Origin: Psettodes erumei
Taxonomy: Eukaryota > Chordata > Actinopteri > Pleuronectiformes > Psettodidae
Direction of reading: 5' to 3'
Assembly (NCBI GenBank): GCA_016785225.1
Contig: JAFBJZ010000107.1
Span: 4,402,001 to 4,466,000, forward strand
Length of the DNA stretch: 64,000 nucleotides
The notes beneath the pieces are model-generated. The model did not search any database, was not told where the DNA came from, and worked only from the letters and a program-made list of their open reading frames with translations. The position numbers were made by a program, and so were the translations under genes. Within the stretch, counting starts at the first letter, position 1, and each line of letters begins with the position of its first letter. Below, one piece after another: positions 37,001 through 45,563 of this stretch.

Positions 37001-40000
37001 ACAAATCCTGTGTCGTCTTCCATGTCATTCGTGACTTCACACTCATAACGCCCGTAGTCATTCAGCGTGACATTTTGGATGATCACTGAGGCGTCACCTG
37101 GTCCTGCCTGCTCCAAAAACACACGACCTCGGTACGGTCCAAATACACGTTGCTGCCTGGAGAGATTTCACAGAAGTTTAAGTTCCTTAAAAGAACAGAA
37201 CAAAATTTTTGTTATTAGAGACTCTAGTAGATACCTTACTTGATAGCCATTAAAAAAAGAGCTATGCATTTTTTATGACTGGCTTCACAAAAAAACATGA
37301 TTTGTGATGAGCGTCTATAGTATACCATGGTAGCAAAAGGAAATATGCATTAAAAAAACATATATGGGCCATACATGTGATGAACAGAGAAAGTGTAGAT
37401 GCAGAATTAACCTTCCAAGCGCCACAAAGACATCGTCAAACTGCAGCGCATCTGTCACTTTGGTCCACTTAATACGGATGCGAGCAGGGTCGATGTTCTC
37501 TGGCTCGTGATGGAATCTGCATGGCAGAGTGATGGAGCCACCGCGATGTGTCACCACTTTCCCAGGAGCCGTCTGCACAATGACCGCTCCAGTGTCATCC
37601 TCTGTTGGAAGGAGAAAGATAAAAAAGGTAGAATTATCAACATAATTGCGGAAAGATAATATTATTCTTGCCGGTCTGCTTCCTTTTTGTTTTGCAAATT
37701 GGTTTGATTGATGTTTTAAACTTTTATTCTTATCATTGATACAGTACTGCTCTTGTGGCTAGACATTTAGATTTTGAATAGTGTAGCTTGGTTCAAATTA
37801 GGAGGAAATATTCATAACAGTGGATGAAGTGTGAAGTGAATGCCTGGAATCACGATGCAAATATTTGCAGTCAAGTCCTTTCATTTCTGTTTGCAATCGC
37901 ACTTGACACTGCCAATATTTGTAATTCAAATTCAGATCATAAAATTGAATCTTTATTTCCCCTTGTGAGGGACATCACGGCATGCGCCTGCAAAAGTGAA
38001 TCAGCATCAGCTAATAAAGCCTGCACTCTTTACTTGTGCTGTCATATTAGTTCCTCAACATTCAGCTTACATATCATCAATGGAAATTTATTGATCAGAG
38101 TGTCCAGTGTGCAGTTCAACTCTCTCTTCTGCCCAGATCTGTCAGCAGATTACCCACTCAGAAATACTGACCTGATCCTCTGCTGGGAGCTTTTCCCCAA
38201 ACTGAAGCAAGACTAATGTTAAGCACATGCCAAATGGGCAATAATAAGACCTAGTTTGCATTTTTGGCAGACATTTGTTCAGACACTCTTTGCTTTTGTG
38301 TATGTGTGCCTAGGCAACCAAAGACTACACACATGACAAGTGTGGTGTAAACATTTAAAACCTTTAATGAGCGGCTGCAAGAGGTTTGCTGCTATGTTGT
38401 GACCAGATAAAGGCACCTATAATTATCCGTGCCAGCCAGTAATTAGTCCCGTCACTGCTTGCAGCTCTCTGCAAAGTTGTTTATCACCTGCAGCCACAAA
38501 AGCGGCAAGCAGTGTTTGATCAAAACTTTAAGCACATTATTTCCCAACACTGAAGGCTCTGCTGCAGCTCGCTGATGTTAAGACAAACAACTCTGTGTTA
38601 CCATTTCTTTAAGTAGACACAAGTTTACAGGCAGCCCTGGCAGCGGAACTGCTGCTAATAATGGGTTTATGTCTCTGTCATTGCACAAGTGACTCCTACT
38701 GGTTAGTCAGAGGTAGCGGTGTGAAGAACTGAAGAACTAAAGATTGGATAGCGTGCTGCTCTACATGCATTATACTGCCCTGGTAAAACTGGAGGCTGAG
38801 AAAAGCAGCAAGAGAGAGAATTTCAGAAAAAAACTCACTTTACTTTATCTGTATAGCAAATAACAGCTGGCAGACAAAGTTGCCAACAAACTGGAGGCTC
38901 AGTTGAGACTAAATCAGAGCGAAAAGGAGAGCAAATATTAGACAGGTGGCTCAAAACATGACTGCAACGGAATGATATTGCTTCTCTGTGCCTACTTGTT
39001 GTTGAAACAGGCAATTGTTTCCTGGCATATTTGGCACAGCAACTTTGTGGTTCAGTGATATGACTGGTTGCATGACTGCCAGCTCACTGTGGAGTTCCTC
39101 TGCCTCCAAGTGGCCAAAAATCATTTAGTGCAGCTTTAAGTACAATATTGGTGACTTCTTGAGTTTTTTCAAGGTACTGGTTACTTTGTGCTTCAAAGGG
39201 AAATATCATGCCCTTTACTTAATCTGCAAAGCGGTAAAATTTGATTGTCCAGAAAGAAAGAATAACGTGTCCTTACCAAGAACATGCACTACTTTTCTCC
39301 TTCCTTTGTCTATGTCAGTGGGCAGGGTGGTCACTGAAAGGGCAGAGGTCAGGACAAATACCACAAAGGACAATTTCCCAAAGGCCAGGGGCTGAGACCA
39401 CTTTGGGAACTGCAGGAAGGACACAACAGAGAAACAGGAGCATCACAGGCTCACCTGACGAGGAGAAACTTGAAAAAAATAGCACAGTAATGTTCCAGGG
39501 GCACAATCAAGACCTAAAAATATATTGTGAAGAGAAACTGAAATATCAAGGACAGCAGCATGAGGCAAATTTAGTATGAAAACAGAACCTACTGTATATA
39601 ACAATGGTAGATTAAAAATAAGCAGTAGACAATAACCATACATTTCCCATGCACAAAATCCATGTCTCCTGCATTTCACAGAGTTCAGTCATGCTGAAAC
39701 CTCCAAACATCACAGCGGAGAGCTCAACCTAAAGAGTTTAAATGTTGGCTATCTTAGCTGGTCAGCGAGTCAGGAAAAAGGCAACAGGCAACGGATTACC
39801 TCAACTTTCTCGAAACAAGAAAATTAGGTTACTCTGTTTGACTTGAGAGTCATGCTTTGGGATAGCTCAGCAGTCTGCCACACGCATTAGCTCGAACCTG
39901 CCAGCTCTGTCGCTCACAGTCACAATATGAAAAGCAGAGATAGTGCTCACAGGATAGTCAAAATGTAAAGCTTGTTTGGCACTTTTTTTATCCTTAGTGC

Positions 40001-40792
40001 TCGCTGAGGGAACAAGACGTCTTAGGAAAGTTTTGAAGGCTTGCATCAGTAGAGGCCAGCACCAAACAAAGGAATATACTGTATGCAGGCTTAATTGAAA
40101 AAAAAAATCATTAAAGGGTAATTTCTTCCTGTACATATTATAAATCTATGATAGAGAAATACAGAAAGAGGCATTTTAAAACTCTCATTACAGTATATGA
40201 ATGATCTTCTCTGGTTGGGACCATTGATGGATCACCTGGATGGAAAACACAGTTACTCCTGGATGTTACTGCTGCTTGTTCTGGTCACATGCACATCATC
40301 TTAAGGTTATGTGTGAGTGTGTAGTGAATGCACAGAGACCACACAAAGAGTTTTCTGACCCCAATATATCGTATGTGGCGTTCGTGGTGATGCTGCATTA
40401 ATCCATAATGGACTTGAAAGGTGACAGACCCCTGCAAAACACAAACTTTCAGCACTCAATTACATAGGCTGGTCTTTTACTTCATTGTAAATGGAAAGAA
40501 ATCGTCACAACAGAGTCAAGTGAGTGTTCTGCTGCTGGAGGCACTGCTGGAGGACCGCATCGTCAGCGTGAAGCAGCACTGCCGCAGTGCATGGCATCTG
40601 AACATGAAGACAGGCCCCAGTGAAGCAGAGTTACCAAAGCAGCTACTTCACATGCACATTGCACACTATAAACAGCCCCGGCTGCATCGTATTTCTCAAG
40701 GTTAGTCCAGTGATCACCCCTGCGGCTCTCGCGCAGCGCAGAGGACCGCAAGGCAGAGCCGCACCATTTGAGCACAGAAGTGAACTTACCAT
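33685..40792 (-). CDS. hapln4: Hyaluronan and proteoglycan link protein 4, complete (396 aa, seven coding exons)
   Basis: Coding exons in transcript order: 40792-40790, 39409-39277, 37601-37412, 37156-36984, 36839-36724, 35843-35657, 34073-33685; total 1191 nt with stop. Secreted link protein that stabilises lectican-hyaluronan complexes in brain matrix. Signal peptide about residues 1-29 (hydrophobic LSFVVFVLTSALS). Ig-V domain about 48-165 with C73/C148 and sequon N137-V-T. Link module 1 about 167-262 (C190, C214, C235, C261). Link module 2 about 268-359 (C288, C313, C334, C358). C-terminal extension 361-396. Human HAPLN4 is about 402 aa; diagnostic matches include KKVVHVLE, WTKV, GDAS, GRYECEVTN, LDLEGVVFPY, DWCNAGWL, NYGYRH, RYDAFCFTS, AAWK and PIVNPRARCGG. 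Those stretches and the tm6sf2 neighbour separate it from HAPLN1-3. It is tail-to-tail with ncan, its functional partner family. Confidence 0.96.
34074..35656 (-). other. hapln4: hapln4 intron 6
   Basis: 1.6-kb intron between the two link-module exons. Apart from a G run beside the acceptor and purine-rich sequence at 34130-34190, I see no feature in it. Confidence 0.9.
35657..35843 (-). CDS. hapln4: hapln4 exon 6: second half of link module 1
   Basis: Acceptor ATGCCACAG ends at 35844; donor GTGAGA begins at 35656. It encodes AWLEGLDWCNAGWLEDSS and RYDAFCFTSKLN, with C214, C235 and C261. It ends with one base of split Gly268. NYGYRH is shared with human HAPLN4. Confidence 0.96.
35940..36435 (+). 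mobile_element. Solo-LTR-like dispersed repeat, copy B, in hapln4 intron 5
   Basis: Carries gattgtctgccccgccct and cacctgtgtctcgttatc, then ATTAAA at 36364-36369 and a terminal tgtctgcatttgggtc. It is in the opposite orientation to hapln4 and takes up most of the intron that splits link module 1 (35844-36723). No coding sequence is attached. Confidence 0.55.
36724..36839 (-). CDS. hapln4: hapln4 exon 5: first half of link module 1
   Basis: Acceptor ATCAACTGCAG ends at 36840; the donor is GTATAT at 36723, a weak form. The 116 bases complete split Gly167 and encode VVFPYYPREGRYKLNYHQA and LASHSQLHK, with C190. The exon ends in phase 0. GVVFPY is the link-module start shared by all HAPLN proteins. 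Confidence 0.95.
36984..37156 (-). CDS. hapln4: hapln4 exon 4: second half of Ig-V domain
   Basis: Acceptor ATCTCTCCAG ends at 37157; donor GTCAGG begins at 36983. It encodes RVFGPYRGRV, GPGDAS, the sequon NVT, and DYGRYECEVTND with C148. It completes split Arg109 and ends with one base of split Gly167. Confidence 0.95.
37412..37601 (-). CDS. hapln4: hapln4 exon 3: first half of Ig-V domain
   Basis: Acceptor CCTTCCAACAG ends at 37602; donor GTTAAT (weak) begins at 37411. It encodes EDDTGAVIVQTAPGKVV, SITLPCRFHHEPE with C73, and IRIKWTKVTDALQFDDVFVA. It ends two bases into split Arg109. Confidence 0.95.
37602..39276 (-). other. hapln4: hapln4 intron 2
   Basis: 1.7-kb intron between the signal-peptide exon and the Ig domain. 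No exon, repeat family or regulatory motif stands out in it. Confidence 0.9.
39277..39409 (-). CDS. hapln4: hapln4 exon 2: signal peptide and start of mature protein
   Basis: Acceptor GTCCTTCCTGCAG ends at 39410; donor GTAAGG begins at 39276. It encodes residues 2-45, FPKWSQPLAFGKLSF through GRRKVVHVL, then one base of Glu46. There is no in-frame ATG in the exon, and an in-frame TGA lies just upstream of the acceptor. The initiator must therefore come from an upstream exon, and the ATG ending at 40790 supplies it in phase. Confidence 0.9.
39410..40789 (-). other. hapln4: hapln4 intron 1
   Basis: 1.4-kb intron separating the initiator ATG from the rest of the protein. A donor-like TCGTCAG/GTGAGCC occurs just upstream of exon 2 (near 39453), but no supported exon goes with it. 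Confidence 0.85.
40790..40792 (-). CDS. hapln4: hapln4 exon 1 coding part: initiator Met only
   Basis: ATG is the last codon of exon 1, in context ATAGCC-ATG, followed by donor GTAAGT. Joining to 39409 gives MFPKWSQPLAFGKLSF, a normal signal peptide start. This is inferred from frame, donor and acceptor quality, and the absence of another in-frame ATG. Confidence 0.75.
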
Positions 40793-41070
40793 GGCTATCA
40801 CAACAGGATTAATGCCTGGATGAAGCAGATGTGCCGCTGCGCGCCGTTTAACTCCTCAGCCAGGCTAAACGATGCTCTGCAGCAGCACTCACCTCTCTCC
40901 TCCTCCTCCTCTCTCCCCCCTCTCTCTCTCTCCCTCTCTCTCCGTTCCCAGTCCCATCGCTGATCTCTCGCACTGCAGCGGAACCGCCGGTGCTTGTGGG
41001 TCCCGCAGTCCTCCGATGACGCAGCACACATTGGACCGAACATGTGAATAAGTCAATCGAATCCATGATT
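40790..41070 (-). promoter_or_regulatory. hapln4: hapln4 5' UTR exon and probable promoter; ATG at its 3' end
   Basis: The initiator ATG is 40792-40790, directly followed by the strong donor GTAAGT. Upstream the transcript strand has a long GA tract (about 40895-40945) and CpG-rich sequence to about 41050. An upstream ORF in another frame runs from ATG 41043 to TGA 40800-40798, ending five bases before the real ATG. A second strong donor AGAG/GTGAGT at 40893/40892 could make a variant that loses the ATG. The transcription start is not determined; no TATA box is evident. Confidence 0.65.
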
Positions 41071-43553
41071 TCACACTGATTTAATGTCTGTGAGCGTCAA
41101 AGCCCATCAGAGTGACACCTACTAGTTTGATAGTGAAACTTTGTTTTAGTAGATGCAGTGACGTAACATAACGTGTCGTGAATTAATGGGGGCCCTTTCT
41201 CAGGTAGGTGACTAATGTATTAACTTTATATTTATTTAATAAAACTTCCATACAACGCTCAACAAATCTGATCACTGTGCAAAAGACCAGTTGGTTTACT
41301 ACATTCATCCAGCAATGGTGAGTTTGTATTGAAAGTGAAACCAGATCTAAGTTCAGGCCTTTCACTTTGCTGTGCTCTTATTATAGAGTTTCCTTTCTTT
41401 TCTCGTCTGTTCATTGACTTTTGAAGGTGTGCAATGATGTTGAAAGCAGGGATGCCAGTCTGCAGCCATCTGTGCTCTTCATTTTAAACACCACACAGGC
41501 TTTTTATATTAGCTGTTTAAAAACATATTCATGGACATGTCTGACACTGAAGTCTCTCTGAAGGACCATACGGGCATATGGCCTTCCATGAGCATGATGG
41601 TTAAATAAGAGAGACTCTTGAGATGATTGCATCCACAAATGAGGAGACACGTGACGCTCAACATGAGACAGCTGCAGCTTGTGTTTATAAAAAAATGAAA
41701 ATGCACCCATGGCTACATTATTACATACTTTGCTGCCGAGCACAGAGCAAAGGGGTAGACCTGTCAACTGTTGTGCAGCTGCTGAGAGTTGCTGCAGTCC
41801 TGTGTGGCATCAATGTGAGAGCAGTTCCTACAGTTTGAGATATGTGCCCCAGTTCTCCCTAGAGCCTTGCAGACCTATCAGCATGGCATGCAGCTGAAGA
41901 GGGTTTTTTTTAAATTGAGTCCACAGATAATTAAGTGATGCTTTGTGGATGCTAACGTTCAAGGTCAACATTAACATTCGTGGCTTGCTTTCAGGCTTGA
42001 GCCAACAGCTGGATGTTTCCAAAGACATTAACAGTCAATTTGGTGTGTTATACATGGTCTTTAATGTTGTATCAGTTACATTCAAATGACCAAAATGTTG
42101 TCTGCCCTGTATAAACAGGATTTAGACAGTGCCTTTGCCCATGAATTACTACATTTTGGGGGCCGTAGAGCAGAGAAAGATTATCCTTCCACAAATCTAT
42201 TTCAAGTCGAAAAATGGACTGCGGGCACATTTATTTCCAATATTGTTATAGCACCGAGGTTATTTTTCTAAGATTACCTGTTACCTAGGAGGGAGGTAAT
42301 TTTCTCAAATGAAGTGCATAAAACATGAACTGAGAACAACTGCAGGCCAGAAATATCTATCAGCAACGTGTCCGTGAGCTGGATTTTGATGATTTAAAAG
42401 CCCGGTGTGTGAAAATAAAATCAACAAAGTCCCACTAAAGATAGGGATCAACAATTATCATTTGTGCATTGGTGCAATAATTATATTTCAGCACACATGG
42501 GTAAGACATAAACATACTGACTGAAGAGCAGAGTGGTGCATACACTTACCTGACACTCACCTGATACCTGTCAGATAAAATAAGCAACAATGACCTGTAA
42601 TTTCTGTATTTTTTAATCAACCCACTTACACCACCTTTCTTTTGCATATGTATTCTGTCGTCCTGAAGTAAACTCATTTCTCAGTTTTTGAAATGTTTTG
42701 AAATAATTTTAACCCATGGATTAATTGATATGCTATTTATATACTATCTATATACACTTATGACCAGCACTTTATTATGTGCTATGTAAAAAGTCAACCC
42801 TTCATTCATATGTGTATGTGGGTGCTTGATTTATATGTCACTCGTACATTAAAACGTTTCCTCAAATGGCATTTACCAATATCATACAGTGAAACTCCAC
42901 TGTTATAATAGAATCCTTATATCACTGCAGTGTGAGCGTTTTAGTTGTATTTTTCACCTCCAAATCTCCACAGCTCTCCAGGGTCGCCTGCACAGCTGAG
43001 CAGACATCTGCAGCAGAGGTCCCCTGTGACTCCCATCATGGGATTACAGAGCTGTTTTGATTTAAAGCCTCTGTCATACGCACAGAATGTACAGCTAGCA
43101 TGTGCAAGCAGGGGCGACGCCACACTTCAGCATATAAAAGCTGCTGAGGGAGAGTGAATTAAATGAGTCGGTCTCTCTTTCTGTCGGCCTATTGCTCAGC
43201 GAAGTACGAGGGATAATTACTTGTGAGTGGGCCACTGTTATTGATGGAGGAGCAATAGAGAGAAGGGTTACACTGCTGTTTTAAAAAGCTTTATCTAACC
43301 ACATAAATAACCCCTTTTGTTCTTGTTAAGAAAGCATTCTTTATTCATTTAAATGACTGAACTGCATCCAAAGTATCATGTTACTGAAAAGGTTTGGCAG
43401 ATTGATGTTTTTTGTCAGTTACATGCTGATAATCTGCATTTTTGTCTTTTGCTTTTCATACTGAGAGTAGTTTTCACAGTATTGACAGTGGTCTCAACAG
43501 TCTTTCCTCTAATTAAATGAGAGGAAATATGCCTCTGTGACTCAGCCTGGTAC

Positions 43554-43910
43554 TGTCACGGTTCTCAGAAAAGGGACCCAAGTGCATGACTCAGGAGGCA
43601 GATATGAGAGTAAATTGTCTTTGCTTAGAGGGGAAAAAAGAACAAGGATACAAATATCTAAGCAGGCAAACAAAGCTCAAAGGGTCCGACTGAGGCAGAA
43701 TCTAAAAAAAGGGAAAAGAAAAAAGTCAGGCTAAGGCAATCAAGATCAAAACATGAAGACAAAGAACAGAAAATGAGAAAGCCAAGGCAACTAAGCACAA
43801 AGACAAGATGGCAGAAAACAAGTGGGAATGGACAGGTATATACTAAGGAGCTGATGAGGGGATGGGGAACAGATTAGCAGGTGAGTGGGGAGGAGAGGCA
43901 GGTCTGCACA
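43554..43910 (-). mobile_element. Solo-LTR-like dispersed repeat, copy D (reverse orientation)
   Basis: Starts tgtcacggttctcag then aagggacccaagtgcat, the reverse complement of the gcatttgggtcc-type end of copies B and C. It includes ggtatatactaagga (TATA-like, reversed) at about 43836. TGTCACG is a plausible LTR terminus (TG...CA). The inner boundary is approximate. Confidence 0.5.
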
Positions 43911-44364
43911 AACAACTGGACTGAATGAATGAAAGCGTGAAGGAGCAGTCTGAAACTCAAAACCACAGTTGCTCGTCGTTTAAGTGCGTCTGTTGTGAAG
44001 GCAAACAAAAACAGAAGGAATTTATTGGATGTCTGTGCAAAAGACATCGATGAGAGCGGTGGCAGGCTATTTACTGGGCGGCCCACACAGAGCGAGCGCA
44101 AGGCAGAAAAGAAACACAGAGGATCAAGGAATGTAAAAAGAGAGGCAGATTGGGCACACAGGATTAGACAGAATGCAGAGTGGCAGAGGCATGTCTTGTT
44201 TTCCTACTTAGACCCAGAGAGAAAAGCTGCCTTTTTAAAAACTGAGATAGGCCGGCAGCAGACAGCAGCATTGGGTGCACGTTGACCAGAGTGAATAAGT
44301 GACAAGAGCTGCTGTTGAAGTACACGATACCTTCTGCAGGACATGGCGGCAGCAGCCGTGGCAG

Positions 44365-44835
44365 TTCCCTTGTCTAATTACTTCCTGTCTCTGTGTGTTT
44401 CCCTGATCGCTGCCCCACCCTGATGTATTTCACCTGTCCCGATTACCCCCTCCTTCCTCGTGTATATACGTCTGTCCATCTCTGTCAGTTCTTTCCTATG
44501 TGAATCTCCAGTGTGTCTCTCCTGTCTTTGCCTCCTCTGTGGATCAACTGCGTGTGTCTCCTGTTTATTTTTGCCAGCTCACGTCTCCTGTCGCCTGTTC
44601 TCCAGTGTTCCTGCCGTGTCTGTTTCCCCCCCTTGTGTTTTTGCTTGTATTCATTTACAGAAGTTTGGGTTTTTGCCCTTTTGATTTTGTTTTATTTAAT
44701 TTGCTAGAGGGTTTTTGATTTTTTATGTCATGTTGGTTTTTTGTGCCTGCCTACCTCATTTTTTGATTTTTCACTAAGTTTTATTAAATATCCTTGTTTT
44801 TCTTTACACCTTTGTCCACCTGCATTTGGGTCAAG
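44365..44835 (+). mobile_element. Solo-LTR-like dispersed repeat, copy C
   Basis: Contains gctgccccaccctgatgt, atttcacctgtcccgatta, the TATA-like cgtgtatatacgtctg near 44458, ATTAAA at 44783-44788 and the terminal cacctgcatttgggtc. With copy D it forms an inverted pair about 1.3 kb across. No gag or pol sequence is present. Confidence 0.55.
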
Positions 44836-44929
44836 CTCCACTAAAAAATTATCAAAAAACTGCAGGAATAAATCTGCCTGGCAAAGAATGTTAAACCCCA
44901 CACATTAAAGCACTATACCCAGTGAATAC

Positions 44930-44970
44930 TATATATATATGTATATATATATATGTGTGTGTGTGTGTGT
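44930..44970. repeat. Compound (AT)n(GT)n microsatellite
   Basis: AT run with one G interruption, passing into eight GT units. Confidence 0.95.
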
Positions 44971-45065
44971 TCCCTGCAAACCATGAATGTCTGTAACGAA
45001 TTTTGTGCCATTTCATGGTCCAGAAAAAAACTGTTGATGGCACTAGATGAACGAACATTAGCAAA

Positions 45066-45071
45066 TTTATT
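45066..45071 (-). terminator. tm6sf2: Candidate tm6sf2 poly(A) signal AATAAA
   Basis: TTTATT on the + strand is AATAAA on the transcript strand, 256 bases past the tm6sf2 stop. It gives a short 3' UTR. Tentative. Confidence 0.4.
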
Positions 45072-45326
45072 AGCACTTTTGATGCTAGAGGAAAAGCCAG
45101 AGATTCATGAATGATTCATTGTAATCCATTAAATAACCACTGAGATATTTCAGTCTGCTGTTTCACTGTTTATGCATGACATGAGGAATAAAAGCATTGA
45201 AAGCAAACATTTAAATAACCACTGACTCCAAAGATGTGAGCAAATATAATCCTGTATTTTTGCATTTTGAAATATGGCATTTAGAATAAAACAGCTCTCC
45301 ATGACTCATCAGACAAGTAATAATTA

Positions 45327-45563
45327 CTATTTGTCTTTGTACTTGGTATCTTTCTCCTCACTGTTAGGCAAACCCGTTTGCCCAGGGAAGGGGGCTATCT
45401 TCAGGAAGAAGTAGGGGTTATTATGAACCCTCAGGGCCACCAGGATGGGAGTGGCAGTGTAGAGCAAGTTAGCTGCAAGCACACACCAGAAATGATCATT
45501 TGGGATGTGAAATGGAGCTGTGGTACGAGGATGGAGGGACCCCCCAATATGGGCCCACTGGCA
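45327..45563 (-). CDS. tm6sf2: tm6sf2 exon 10: last membrane segments, tail, stop
   Basis: Acceptor TGTCTCCTTCCAG ends at 45564. It encodes residues 304-381: CQWAHIGGSLHPRT, then FWCVLAANLLYTATPILVA (membrane) and a hydrophilic tail. Stop TAG is 45329-45327. The last five residues, KYKDK, place lysines at -3 and -5. Confidence 0.94.
   Translation of the reverse strand, partial: CQWAHIGGSLHPRTTAPFHIPNDHFWCVLAANLLYTATPILVALRVHNNPYFFLKIAPFPGQTGLPNSEEKDTKYKDK

Larger units (their letters stand above)
41071..45065. other. Intergenic region between hapln4 promoter and tm6sf2 3' end
   Basis: About 4 kb without recognisable exons. It contains two solo-LTR-like copies in opposite orientations (43554-43910 and 44365-44835) and a TA/GT microsatellite (44930-44970). 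The rest is ordinary AT-rich sequence. Confidence 0.7.

Noticed and set aside
39315..39506. Hydrophobic frame overlapping hapln4 exon 2 in another frame, with an ATG
   Set aside because: It ends at a stop inside the exon and cannot join the Ig domain in phase. The other frame gives a signal peptide that does.
39443..39679. Hydrophobic frame upstream of hapln4 exon 2
   Set aside because: It does not join exon 2 in frame through a good acceptor; treated as intron.
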